Assembly (NCBI GenBank): GCA_947630555.1
Contig: CANRIA010000019.1
Location: 1-37,417, forward strand
Direction of reading: 5' to 3'
DNA length: 37,417 nt
Origin: an uncultured Clostridia bacterium
GTDB taxonomy: Bacteria; Bacillota; Clostridia; Oscillospirales; Ruminococcaceae
The position numbers were made by a program, and so were the translations under genes. Under the pieces are notes generated by a model. That model ran no database searches. It was not told where the DNA came from and worked only from the letters and a program-made list of their open reading frames with translations. Positions 1-8,639 of this stretch are shown in pieces (the first letter of the stretch is position 1; each line of letters opens with the position of its first letter).

Positions 1-393
1 CGTCTTGGCGAGAAATTAGAGGCTCTGCGTGAAAAGCATGAGCAAGGCCTCATCACCAGCATTGAGTTCCTGAAGCTTCTGCTCGAACTCGCAAAGGAAG
101 CGGCACAGGCAGAAAAGGAAGTCGTGCCGGAGCAGGAAATTGACAAAGGCATCGCTGCTCTTACCGAGCTATTTAATGGCATCAAGAATAAGAGCACCCC
201 GGTTATCGTTGAGCGCATTGTAGCAGACATTGACAGCATCGTTAAAATCGTCCGTTTCGACGGTTGGCAGAGCACGACAGCCGGTAAGCAGGAAGTCAAA
301 AAGGCCCTGCGCAGCGTAGTCTGGATCAAGTACAAAATCAAAGATAAAGAGGTTTTTGATAAAGCCTATAACTATATCGAGCAGTATTATTAA
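1..393 (+). CDS. hsdR: Type I restriction endonuclease HsdR, C-terminal end (partial)
   Basis: The reading frame is open from the first base to a TAA at 391-393 and gives about 130 C-terminal residues. HsdR is the ATP-dependent translocase and nuclease subunit of type I restriction-modification enzymes. The visible part is a charged helical segment (EALREKHEQGLITSIEFLKL) followed by a region of the kind found at the C-terminus of EcoEI-type HsdR, where the subunit contacts the methyltransferase core. The nuclease and helicase motifs lie upstream, outside the window. The call relies on this C-terminal resemblance and on the hsdM-hsdM-hsdS genes that follow. The next gene starts 24 bp downstream on the same strand, so this is one operon. 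Whether HsdR is intact cannot be judged here. Confidence 0.8.
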   Translation, partial: RLGEKLEALREKHEQGLITSIEFLKLLLELAKEAAQAEKEVVPEQEIDKGIAALTELFNGIKNKSTPVIVERIVADIDSIVKIVRFDGWQSTTAGKQEVKKALRSVVWIKYKIKDKEVFDKAYNYIEQYY

Positions 394-417
394 TCATTTG
401 GAAAGCGAGGTTTTTAG

Positions 418-2835
418 ATGATTGGTGCAATAATTGGTGACATCGTCGGATCACGTTTCGAATGGCACAACCACAGATCAAAGGATTTTGATCTGCTAAC
501 ACACAAATGCTTCTTCACCGATGATTCCGTTATGTCGCTTGCCGTCTGTGATGCCCTCATGAGATGCAAAGCAGACTACAGCAACTTGAACGAACAGGCT
601 GTACACTCCATGCAGAGTGTTGGACGTCATTATCCTCACTGCGGTTACGGCGGATCATTCCGATGCTGGATGTACTCTGACAATCCAAAGCCTTATAACA
701 GTTATGGCAATGGGGCCGCAATGAGGGTCAGTGGGTGCGGTTACGTTGGAAGAACCATTGATGAGGTCAAGCAGCTATCAAAAGCTGTTACCGAAGTGAC
801 CCATAACCATCCGGAGGGTCTGAAAGGAGCCGAAGCTATAGCTGCAGCCGTGTTCCTTGCCCGAACCGGAAAGAGCCTGATTGAGATACAAGATTACATT
901 ATAAAAAACTATTATCCGCTGGGTTTTACCCTTGACAGTATTCGTGAGACATATCAGTTTAATGAGACCTGTCAGGATACCGTTCCGCAGGCATTAGAGG
1001 CTTTCTTTGAATCAACCGACTTCGAGAATGCCATAAGAAATGCCATATCAATCGGCGGCGACAGTGATACACTTGCTGCTATTACCGGCTCTGTTGCCGA
1101 AGCCTACTACGGTGTGCCAACAAACATAAGGAAGCATGCTATTACTTTCTTGGACGAGAGACTTCTTAAGCTCCTGCTGGAATTTGAAAACCTGTATCCG
1201 GCTAAAATTGAGAAAAAGAATGAAACCGGCAGCGTGGGCATTGCTCCTTCTACCGGCAAGAAAGCAAAAACAGGAGGTCGCGCAGAAATGATGGAATCAG
1301 CTATGGATATTGCCGATCTTGAGCTTGAAGCCAGCACAGCCCATTCTGAAGAAACGACAAGTCAGAAGCTCTTTTCTCACCTGTTTGAGGCCTGCAATAT
1401 TCTGCGTGGTCCCATCAATCAGGATGAATATAAGAGCTACGTGACACCGATTCTGTTTTTCAAAAGGCTCTCGGACGTTTATGACGAAGAGACGCAGGCA
1501 GCCCTTGAGGAGTCCGGCGGCGATGAGGAATATGCGAGCTTTGCTGAAAACCACCGCTTTGTAATTCCTGATGGTTGCCACTGGCAGGATGTTCGTGAGG
1601 CAAGCGAGAACGTTGGAGTTGCTATCGTCAACGCAATGAATGGTATTGAGCGGGCAAATCCGGATACCCTTAGCGGCGTGTTCAGCAGCTTCGATGATGC
1701 GAACTGGACAGATAAGACAAAACTTTCAGACGAAAGGCTGAAGGATCTGATCGAGCATATGTCCAAGCTCAAAGTCGGCAACAACAATTATTCTGCCGAT
1801 GTCATGGGCGACAGCTACGAGTTTCTAATTAAGAAATTCGCTGACTTATCAAAGAAAAACGCAGGTGAGTTTTACACCCCTCGTTCTATCGTTAAGCTGC
1901 TCATTATGCTGCTGACCCCCAAAGCCGGCGAAACTGTGTACGACCCGGCATGTGGAACGGGCGGAATGCTAATCGAGGCCATTCGATTCATGCACGGCGA
2001 TAAACTTACATATGGCCGCATCTACGGTCAGGAGAAAAACCTCGCAACCTCTGCAATCGCACGGATGAACCTGTTCTTGCACGGAGCTAAAGACTTCAAG
2101 GTTACACAGGGAGATACACTCCGCTCACCAAATTATCTGGAAAGAGGCTCTCTGCAAACCTTTGATTGTGTGGTAGCGAATCCTCCCTTCTCTCTGAAGA
2201 ACTGGGGCTCCGAACAGTTCAGCAGCGACATCTACGGTCGTAACATCTGGGGATGCCCGACTGATTCCAACGGCGACTTTGCATGGCTGCAGCACATGGT
2301 TAAGTCGATGAATCCGAAGACCGGCCGCTGCGCTGTTGTACTTCCGCAAGGAGTCTTATTCAGGAGCGGAAAGGAAGGCGAAATTCGCAGACAGCTGGTT
2401 GAGTCGGATAAACTTGAAGCTATCATCACAATGGCAAGCGGTGTATTTTATTCAACCGGTGTGTCCGCTTGTATCCTTTTTTTGAACAACAACAAGGCTG
2501 TCTCGCACAGGGGTAAAATCTGTATGATCGACGGTTCCGGCATCTATACTCCGCAACGAGCGCAGAACATCATGTCGGAAGCTGATATTCAAACCGTTTT
2601 CGATTACTACACCGCTTATGAGGACGTGATCGAAAAGGTCAAGGTCGTCACGATTGCCGACATTCGAGAAAAGGACTATTCTCTGGCAATCAACAACTAT
2701 ATCGAAAAGAAGGAACAAGAAACAGTTCCTCCGGAAGAAATCCGCAGACAGTACTTCGAGGCCTATGACGAGATGATCGAGGCCGAAACCCGGATGAGAG
2801 AACTGCTGCTTAAGGGAGGCTACATCAGTGAGTAA
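418..2835 (+). CDS. ADP-ribosylglycohydrolase fused to type I HsdM methyltransferase
   Basis: One 805-residue frame joins two proteins that are normally separate. Residues 1 to about 260 are an ADP-ribosylglycohydrolase (DraG/ARH family), which removes ADP-ribose from modified targets. The metal-binding motifs are visible: TDDS at 34-37 and GGDSDT at 213-218. A linker of about 30 residues follows. From about 291 to the end it is HsdM, with an N-terminal helical HsdM_N segment (KLFSHLFEACNILRGPINQ), the SAM motif DPACGTGGML at 509-518 and the catalytic adenine-N6 motif NPPF at 588-591. Both halves look complete. The start ATG has GAGG seven bases upstream. A strong internal ribosome binding site precedes Met291, so free HsdM may also be made. 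The stop overlaps the start of the next hsdM by 8 bp. The role of the glycohydrolase half in restriction is unknown. Each domain call is secure. Confidence 0.9.
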   Translation: MIGAIIGDIVGSRFEWHNHRSKDFDLLTHKCFFTDDSVMSLAVCDALMRCKADYSNLNEQAVHSMQSVGRHYPHCGYGGSFRCWMYSDNPKPYNSYGNGAAMRVSGCGYVGRTIDEVKQLSKAVTEVTHNHPEGLKGAEAIAAAVFLARTGKSLIEIQDYIIKNYYPLGFTLDSIRETYQFNETCQDTVPQALEAFFESTDFENAIRNAISIGGDSDTLAAITGSVAEAYYGVPTNIRKHAITFLDERLLKLLLEFENLYPAKIEKKNETGSVGIAPSTGKKAKTGGRAEMMESAMDIADLELEASTAHSEETTSQKLFSHLFEACNILRGPINQDEYKSYVTPILFFKRLSDVYDEETQAALEESGGDEEYASFAENHRFVIPDGCHWQDVREASENVGVAIVNAMNGIERANPDTLSGVFSSFDDANWTDKTKLSDERLKDLIEHMSKLKVGNNNYSADVMGDSYEFLIKKFADLSKKNAGEFYTPRSIVKLLIMLLTPKAGETVYDPACGTGGMLIEAIRFMHGDKLTYGRIYGQEKNLATSAIARMNLFLHGAKDFKVTQGDTLRSPNYLERGSLQTFDCVVANPPFSLKNWGSEQFSSDIYGRNIWGCPTDSNGDFAWLQHMVKSMNPKTGRCAVVLPQGVLFRSGKEGEIRRQLVESDKLEAIITMASGVFYSTGVSACILFLNNNKAVSHRGKICMIDGSGIYTPQRAQNIMSEADIQTVFDYYTAYEDVIEKVKVVTIADIREKDYSLAINNYIEKKEQETVPPEEIRRQYFEAYDEMIEAETRMRELLLKGGYISE
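1272..1277 (+). promoter_or_regulatory. Internal Shine-Dalgarno site before the HsdM half of the fusion
   Basis: A consensus AGGAGG lies inside the linker-coding part of the fusion gene, 10 bases before an in-frame ATG at 1288 (a second ATG follows at 1291). This is where a stand-alone hsdM would start. It suggests either that the fusion arose by loss of a stop codon and kept the old start site, or that both the fusion and a free HsdM are translated from one mRNA. Confidence 0.6.
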
Positions 2836-4330
2836 GAGAATAACCATTGAAGAACTGCAATCTTATCTCTGGAACTCTGCTGTTCTTCTCAGAACCAACA
2901 TTGATGCCGGTGCATATAAACAGTACATTTTTCCGCTTCTCTTCTTCAAGCGCATCTGCGATGTATATGACGAAGAAACCGCAGCGGCCATTGAAGAGTA
3001 TGGCGATGATGCAGCCGAATTCGACGAAGATGAGATACATACCTTCATTGTTCCTAAGGGGTATCACTGGAATGATGTTCGTGCCGTTTCAGAAAATGTC
3101 GGCGCAGCTATTGTTGAGGCATTCAGAAAGGTTGAAAATGCGAACTCTGATAAATTACAGGGGATCTTCGGTGACGGGGCTTGGACAAACAAGAACCGTC
3201 TTCCCGACAGGCTTCTGAAAGACCTGCTGGAGCATTTCAGCACAAAAACACTGTCTATTGCTAACTGCCCGGAAGATGAGCTCGGTCAGGGATATGAGTA
3301 CTTGATTAAGAAATTTGCAGATGACAGCGGTCACACGGCACAGGAGTTCTATACCAACCGAACCGTTGTACATCTTATGACTGAAATGCTGAAACCTGAA
3401 TCCGGCGAGTCAATATACGACCCAACCTGCGGAAGTGCCGGTATGCTCATTTCAGCCATTGCATACTTGAAGGCACAAGGAAAGGAATGGCGAAATGTGG
3501 CGGTCTACGGACAAGAGATCAATTCTCTGACATCAGCAATCGGTAAGATGAACTTGTTCTTGCATGGTGTTAAGGACTTCAGCATTGTCAACGGCGACAC
3601 ACTTGCCGCTCCTGCGTTTATTGAGAATGGTCGTCTTAAGCAGTTTGACCTGATCCTAGCTAATCCTCCATATTCCATTAGCCAGTGGGATCGTGCCGCT
3701 TTTGAGAGCGACAAATACGGACGTAACTTCTTAGGCGTTCCTCCACAGGGCCGTGCTGACTATGCATTTCTCCAGCACATTATTGCAAGCCTCAAAGAGG
3801 ATACCGGTCGATGCGCTATTCTGTTTCCGCACGGAGTCCTTTTCCGTAATGAGGAAAGCGCAATGCGTGAACGGCTGGTTCGCAGCGACCGTGTGGAATG
3901 CGTTATCGGTCTTGGACCGAACTTGTTCTATAACTCCCCGATGGAAGCCTGTATCATGATCTGCCGTATGACAAAGCGACCGGAACGGCGTGGACAGCTG
4001 CTCTTCATTAACGCCGTAAACGAAGTTGAGCGTAAGAACGCACAAAGCTATCTTGAAGAACGGCACATTCAACGAATTGCAGCGGCTTATAAGAACTATT
4101 GTAACGAAGGCGATTTCGCAAGGATTGCAACCATTCAGGATATAGCTGATAACAATTTCTCTCTCAGTATCCCGTTATATGTTAAGCCGGAAGTGAACAA
4201 GGAGGAAACAGACAATCGCACGGTTCAGGAACACTATGACAGCTGGAGGAGTGCATCTGAAATGATGAAGCTGAGTTATGAAAAACTCAACCTTCTTTTA
4301 GAAAAGGGGGCAGAACATAAAAATGAGTAA
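2828..4330 (+). CDS. hsdM: Type I restriction-modification methyltransferase subunit HsdM (second copy)
   Basis: This 500-residue N6-adenine DNA methyltransferase is a normal-length HsdM. It has an HsdM_N segment near residues 5-45 (FPLLFFKRICDVYDEE), the SAM-binding motif DPTCGSAGML at 198-207 and the catalytic NPPY at 279-282. It starts at GTG 2828 with GGGAGG at 2814-2819. The start overlaps the previous gene's stop in the sequence GTGAGTAA, so translation is probably coupled. It is clearly related to, but diverged from, the HsdM half of the preceding fusion (for example DPTCGSAG against DPACGTGG, and NPPY against NPPF), so this is not a recent duplication. Both copies keep their catalytic motifs. 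Type I enzymes normally use two identical M subunits per S subunit. Here a mixed M1-M2-S complex is possible, as inference. Confidence 0.92.
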   Translation: MSKRITIEELQSYLWNSAVLLRTNIDAGAYKQYIFPLLFFKRICDVYDEETAAAIEEYGDDAAEFDEDEIHTFIVPKGYHWNDVRAVSENVGAAIVEAFRKVENANSDKLQGIFGDGAWTNKNRLPDRLLKDLLEHFSTKTLSIANCPEDELGQGYEYLIKKFADDSGHTAQEFYTNRTVVHLMTEMLKPESGESIYDPTCGSAGMLISAIAYLKAQGKEWRNVAVYGQEINSLTSAIGKMNLFLHGVKDFSIVNGDTLAAPAFIENGRLKQFDLILANPPYSISQWDRAAFESDKYGRNFLGVPPQGRADYAFLQHIIASLKEDTGRCAILFPHGVLFRNEESAMRERLVRSDRVECVIGLGPNLFYNSPMEACIMICRMTKRPERRGQLLFINAVNEVERKNAQSYLEERHIQRIAAAYKNYCNEGDFARIATIQDIADNNFSLSIPLYVKPEVNKEETDNRTVQEHYDSWRSASEMMKLSYEKLNLLLEKGAEHKNE

Positions 4331-5474
4331 GTATTTATTTGGCGATTTAGTTAGAGAAGTCAAAGAAAAAGTTGACAGACAGAACAATCCTTATGAGTAT
4401 TTTGTTGCAGGAGACCATATGGATACAGATGAACTTCACATTCTTCGTCGCGGCACTTTTGCCGGAAGTGATGTTGGTCCTGCTTTTATTCGTATTTTCA
4501 AGCCGGGGCAAGTTCTCTATGGTTCAAGGAGAACTTACCTTAGGAAAGTGGCCGTTGCTGACTTTGAAGGTATAACAGCTAATACAACTTTCGTTTTGGA
4601 AACAAATGACGATAATATTCTTGCTCAAAGATTATTGCCTTTTATTATGCAATCGGAAAGATTTACACAGCACTCCATCAAAAGGTCAAAAGGATCCACA
4701 AACCCATATGTCTTGTTCTCCGACCTTTGCGATTATGAATTGGAACTGCCTGATAGAAAGGCTCAAGAAAAAATAGCGGATATTCTGTGGGCTATAGATG
4801 CCACAAAGAAATCCTATCAGAAATTGATCGCGGCAACGGATGAACTGGTGAAATCTCAATTTATCGAGATGTTCGGCATACCTGAAACAGATTCACATGG
4901 TTGGGGACTTACCACATTAGGGTCGTGCTGTGAACTTAATCCTCGGAAGCCAAAGGACATAAAAACTGATATTGACTACTCATTTGTAGCAATGCCATCC
5001 GTAAGCGAGGATGGTCGTATTGATACTTCGATAGAGAAGCCGTATCAGGAAATCTGTAAAGGTTTTACATACTTTGCAGAGGATGATGTACTCTTTGCAA
5101 AAATTACGCCTTGCATGGAAAACGGTAAGGGTGGGGTGGCAAAAGGACTGAAAAATGGAGTAGGTTTTGGTTCTACAGAATTTCATGTGCTTAGACCTAT
5201 TAAGGGTATCAGTAATCCATACTGGCTATATATCATCACGATGTTTCCCAAATTCCGTTCAAATGCCGAGAAAGTGATGACCGGTACTGGCGGTCAGAGA
5301 CGAGTACCCATCACGTACCTAAATGAATATCGGATAGCATTGCCGCCCATTGAACTTCAAGAGCAGTTTGCGGCGTTCGTCCGGCAGAGCGATAAATCAA
5401 AATTTGAACTGGAAAAAGCTCTCTCTGAGCTGACCGCAACCTACAAACGCATCATAGAAGAGAATCTCGGCTAA
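4323..5474 (+). CDS. hsdS: Type I restriction-modification specificity subunit HsdS
   Basis: This 383-residue protein determines the DNA target of the type I enzyme. It has the usual two halves: a first target-recognition domain at about residues 1-150, a conserved helical spacer (KAQEKIADILWAIDATKKSY) at about 155-185, a second domain at about 195-350 (GWGLTTLGSCCELNPRKPKD at its start; MTGTGGQRRVPITYLNEYRI near its end), and a C-terminal helix (IELQEQFAAFVRQSDKSKFE). The start ATG overlaps the hsdM stop in ATGAGTAA, the same 8-bp junction type as the previous gene pair. The two recognition halves differ, as expected for a bipartite target. No invertase gene or second hsdS fragment is visible nearby, so there is no sign of phase-variable shuffling in this window. 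Confidence 0.93.
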   Translation: MSKYLFGDLVREVKEKVDRQNNPYEYFVAGDHMDTDELHILRRGTFAGSDVGPAFIRIFKPGQVLYGSRRTYLRKVAVADFEGITANTTFVLETNDDNILAQRLLPFIMQSERFTQHSIKRSKGSTNPYVLFSDLCDYELELPDRKAQEKIADILWAIDATKKSYQKLIAATDELVKSQFIEMFGIPETDSHGWGLTTLGSCCELNPRKPKDIKTDIDYSFVAMPSVSEDGRIDTSIEKPYQEICKGFTYFAEDDVLFAKITPCMENGKGGVAKGLKNGVGFGSTEFHVLRPIKGISNPYWLYIITMFPKFRSNAEKVMTGTGGQRRVPITYLNEYRIALPPIELQEQFAAFVRQSDKSKFELEKALSELTATYKRIIEENLG

Positions 5475-5481
5475 ATAATAA

Positions 5482-5808
5482 TTTGCCGCTCTGAAATGGT
5501 TAAATCAAATTAACACCCTTACCCGTGTGTTTGCCGATTTAAAGATATACACCGATTCATTCGGAGCTAATTTTTACCACTATCGTGATTACAACAACAA
5601 AGAAGCTGATGCAGTTATTGAACTTTCAAATGAAAATTGGTGCGCGTTTGAAATAAAACTCGGTGCAAATCAAATTAATAAAGCCATTCACGAAATGTGG
5701 ATGGCTTTTTATACTTTTTTGAGCATTGGAGATGATATTTATGCCAAGCAACCCGTTTCACAAGGCGAAACTCATGGCGAGAGCAATCTGATTAGCCTGT
5801 GCAGATGA
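5482..5808 (+). pseudogene. C-terminal remnant of a DUF4143-type AAA ATPase
   Basis: The frame is open from just after an in-frame TAA at 5479-5481 to TGA 5806-5808 but lacks a credible start and the whole ATPase domain. The peptide contains FADLKIYTDSFGANFYHYRD and ADAVIEL plus AFEIKLGANQINKA. This is the conserved C-terminal nuclease-like fold (acidic residue followed by ExK) of DUF4143/AAA_14 ATP-binding proteins. After about position 5700 the match is lost. The end overlaps the rlmD stop region on the opposite strand by 17 bp. It is a gene scar at the border between the restriction operon and the housekeeping operon, and probably marks an old insertion or deletion. Confidence 0.6.
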
Positions 5809-7162
5809 GGACTACCACGCACTCAACGTGGCTTGTGCGCGGAAACATATCCACGGCGCAGAGCCTTTGACAGGTGTAGCCGTACTGCGCGAGGCGCTTT
5901 ACATCGCGCGCGGCTGTGGCAGGGTCGCAGGAGACCAATACTATTCTTTTGGGGGCGGCTTTCGCTATCGTTTCAATAGTCAGCTCCGAGCAGCCTTTTC
6001 TCGGCGGATCTACCACTATCACATCGGGCGCGCAGCCTGCCTCTCGCAGATTAGAGAAAACCTCGCCTGCATCGCCGCAGTAAAAGTTTGCGTTTGTTAT
6101 GCCGTTGCGTGCGGCGTTGCGTTTTGCGTTCTCTACCGCCTGCGCCACCTGCTCAACGCCTACGATCTTCACATCTTTCGCGCGTTTTGCCATTGAAAGA
6201 CCTATCGTGCCCGTGCCGCAGTAAAGGTCTGCGATAACATCACCACTTTGTGGCGCGGCATACTCAAACGCCTTGGCGTAAAGCCGCTGAGCCTGCGCGG
6301 TGTTCACCTGATAAAACGACAGCGGCGAAAGCTCCACCACGTTTTCGCACATGGTGTCCGTTATAGTGTCACTGCCAAAAAGGGTCACGCACTTTTCGCC
6401 GAGTATAACGTTTGTGATTTTGGAATTTATGTTAAGCACAATGCTCTTTACTTCGGGGAAATTTTGCACAACTTCTCGGCACATCTGCATAAGCTTTTTT
6501 GAAATATCGCGTGCGGCAACAATACACAGCATTATCTCGCCGCTGTTATGCCCCCTGCGCAGATAAATGTGCCGCACCTCTCCCCTGCCGCTTTCTTCGC
6601 TATATGCCGTTATATGCGCTTTTTCCATACATTCAAGGCATACTTTCACAATAGCGGAAAACACCTTCGGCTGCAACGGGCAGTCTTCAATAGCTATCAC
6701 CCTGTGGCTGCGCGAGGCGTAAAAACCGCAGGCAAGTTTGCCGCCGACCTGCGTTACAGGGTACTGCGCTTTGTTGCGGTAACGGTCTACCTCGTCCGCT
6801 GAAATAATGCCGTCGCACTGAGGTGATACACCTGCAATTCTTTCAAAAGCATCTGTAACAATTTTCAGCTTTGCCTCGCACTCTGCTGCGTAAGAAATAT
6901 GTCTGTAAACGCAGCCGCCGCACTTGCCGTAAACGCCGCAGTCTGCTTCAATACGAAACGGCGAAGGCTCAATAAGCTGCTCGGTTTTCCCGTAGCAATA
7001 ACTTTTGCATACCTTAACTATCCTGCACTGCAATTTATCGCCGACAGAAGTAAACGGCACGAACACCGCCATGCCGTTTTCAGCCCTGCCTATGCCGCTG
7101 CCCTCGCTTGTAAGAGAGGTTATTTGCAGTGAAATTATATCATTTTTTCTAAGCTCTTTCAA
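5792..7162 (-). CDS. rlmD: 23S rRNA (uracil-5-)-methyltransferase, RlmD/RumA family
   Basis: This SAM-dependent enzyme methylates C5 of a uridine in 23S rRNA. Domains in order: an N-terminal TRAM RNA-binding domain (SLTSEGSGIGRAENGMAVFV), an iron-sulfur cluster motif CGVYGKCGGC (C-X5-C-X2-C, fourth Cys in EDCPLQP), and a C-terminal methyltransferase with DLYCGTGTIGL, DPPRKG, the catalytic Cys in VSCDPAT and a final FPRTSHVE. Upstream ATGs at 7198 and 7186 are in frame but have poor ribosome binding sites and would overlap hemZ by up to 50 bp. A TTG at 7162 has GGGGAG ten bases upstream and gives the usual N-terminus (KELRKNDII), so I prefer it. It is the last gene of the recJ-relA-MBL-hemZ-rlmD run. 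It could methylate another uridine of the same family (RlmCD/TrmA type). Confidence 0.88.
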   Translation of the reverse strand: MKELRKNDIISLQITSLTSEGSGIGRAENGMAVFVPFTSVGDKLQCRIVKVCKSYCYGKTEQLIEPSPFRIEADCGVYGKCGGCVYRHISYAAECEAKLKIVTDAFERIAGVSPQCDGIISADEVDRYRNKAQYPVTQVGGKLACGFYASRSHRVIAIEDCPLQPKVFSAIVKVCLECMEKAHITAYSEESGRGEVRHIYLRRGHNSGEIMLCIVAARDISKKLMQMCREVVQNFPEVKSIVLNINSKITNVILGEKCVTLFGSDTITDTMCENVVELSPLSFYQVNTAQAQRLYAKAFEYAAPQSGDVIADLYCGTGTIGLSMAKRAKDVKIVGVEQVAQAVENAKRNAARNGITNANFYCGDAGEVFSNLREAGCAPDVIVVDPPRKGCSELTIETIAKAAPKRIVLVSCDPATAARDVKRLAQYGYTCQRLCAVDMFPRTSHVECVVVLICTG

Positions 7163-8615
7163 GACCGAAAAACTCCCCGACTTCATTTTTCTTTTCAATC
7201 ATAAGGTCAAAATGCTTGTTGTATTCAAGCGGAAATTTATAGTTGAATATTCTTTGCAGTCTGCCGCCGCTGCGGTCAACAAGCTTTGTCGAAGCCCCTG
7301 CGCCAACGGCAATTATCGTCTGGTTTTCTTCCATTATATATACGTTATAGAGCCCCTCGCGCCCAGGCAATGCCCAGCCTATGTTTTCCTGACCGTCAAG
7401 CTGATCCTTCTGCCTGTAAAGATAATACGGAAAATACCCCGAAACTATCAGCCTGTCACAGGCGTAGTCTATCATCTTTTCTGCATCGGCGTTAAGGTCG
7501 TATTCACCGCTGTGATTTAAGTTTGCGGCGCGCTTTATCGAAAGCGTATGCACCGTGATATTCTCTGGCGCAAGGCTGATAATGCCGTCAACCGTGCGTT
7601 TAAAGCTGTCAAAATCATCTGTCGGCAGACCTGCGATAATATCTGTATTTATAACATCAAAACCAAAGCCCTTTGCCATTTCATACGCCTTGAAAAACTG
7701 CTCGACCGTGTGCTTTCTGCCGATAGCTTTCAAAACATCGTCGCTCAGCGTTTGAGGATTTATCGAGATGCGCCGCGCGCCGCCGTCATAAATAACGCGA
7801 AGTTTCTGCTCTGTTACCGTGTCAGCTCTGCCTGCTTCAACGGTGTATTCGCGCACCTGTGACATATCAAAACTTTCTGAAATTGTCTTCATTATAGCTT
7901 CTAAATACGCCGCATCGATAGCCGTGGGAGTGCCGCCGCCTATGTACACAGTATCAAGCCGCTTGCCTATTTTTTGCATAAGCTGACCCGTATAACGTAT
8001 CTCAGCGCAGAGGTTTGAAACATAGCTTGGTATCAGCGGCAGACTGCTCTCTACAGACTGCGAAACAAAGCTGCAATACGAACATCTCGAAGTACAAAAC
8101 GGTATCGAAACATACAGGCTGAACGTGTTGTCGTCAAGGCTTGCGAGGATATCCTCCTGCACCTTTGCCACCGCGAAAGCCATGTTTATTTTCTTGTCCG
8201 AGCAAAGGTAGACCTCTTTCAGCCTGTCGCGTATCTGCTCGTCTGTAAGCCCTGCCGCAGCCATCGCGTTTATCTGCTTTACAGGGCGTATGCCTGTTAT
8301 TATCCCCCATTGCGGCTTTTTGCCCGTAAGCTTTGAAAGGCAGCGATACAAGTATGCCGCCAGCTTAAGCTCGCACTCGCTCTCGTTCTCGCTGAGTATC
8401 ACGCCTGCTTCATTCGCCACCTGACCGTCCAGTCTGCAATATACGAAAAGCGAGGTCATCAGTGCTTTCTTTTCGCGCTTTACAAAGCATATGTCGCCCT
8501 CCTGCCCTTCGTGAGTAGAAGCGACTGTCAGCTTAAAGCTCTGCGCAGGCAAAAACAGCTTCACCACTGCTTCAAGCTCATATTTCAAGTCCAGTGAACT
8601 AAGTATCAGTTTCAT
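7149..8615 (-). CDS. hemZ: Coproporphyrinogen dehydrogenase-like radical SAM protein HemZ
   Basis: This 488-residue protein belongs to the HemN-like oxygen-independent coproporphyrinogen oxidase group, HemZ branch. An N-terminal extension of about 160 residues precedes the radical SAM domain. The 4Fe-4S site is CTSRCSYC (C-X3-C-X2-C), followed by GGGTPTAI, which is typical of the SAM-binding region. It ends with a HemN-type C-terminal part (VGAGASTKL). AGGAG lies six bases before ATG 8615. The MBL gene upstream ends 24 bp away and rlmD overlaps downstream, so it is in the middle of an operon. HemN-like proteins vary in function (haem synthesis, HemW-type chaperones). The HemZ-type extension and gene neighbourhood support this call, but activity is inferred. 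Confidence 0.88.
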   Translation of the reverse strand: MKLILSSLDLKYELEAVVKLFLPAQSFKLTVASTHEGQEGDICFVKREKKALMTSLFVYCRLDGQVANEAGVILSENESECELKLAAYLYRCLSKLTGKKPQWGIITGIRPVKQINAMAAAGLTDEQIRDRLKEVYLCSDKKINMAFAVAKVQEDILASLDDNTFSLYVSIPFCTSRCSYCSFVSQSVESSLPLIPSYVSNLCAEIRYTGQLMQKIGKRLDTVYIGGGTPTAIDAAYLEAIMKTISESFDMSQVREYTVEAGRADTVTEQKLRVIYDGGARRISINPQTLSDDVLKAIGRKHTVEQFFKAYEMAKGFGFDVINTDIIAGLPTDDFDSFKRTVDGIISLAPENITVHTLSIKRAANLNHSGEYDLNADAEKMIDYACDRLIVSGYFPYYLYRQKDQLDGQENIGWALPGREGLYNVYIMEENQTIIAVGAGASTKLVDRSGGRLQRIFNYKFPLEYNKHFDLMIEKKNEVGEFFGLERA

Positions 8616-8639
8616 TTTGTGCTCCTGTTCTATTTCTGT

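Noticed and set aside
4323-5808. Possible phase-variable hsdS inversion locus
   Set aside because: No recombinase, second hsdS fragment or inverted repeats are visible near hsdS.
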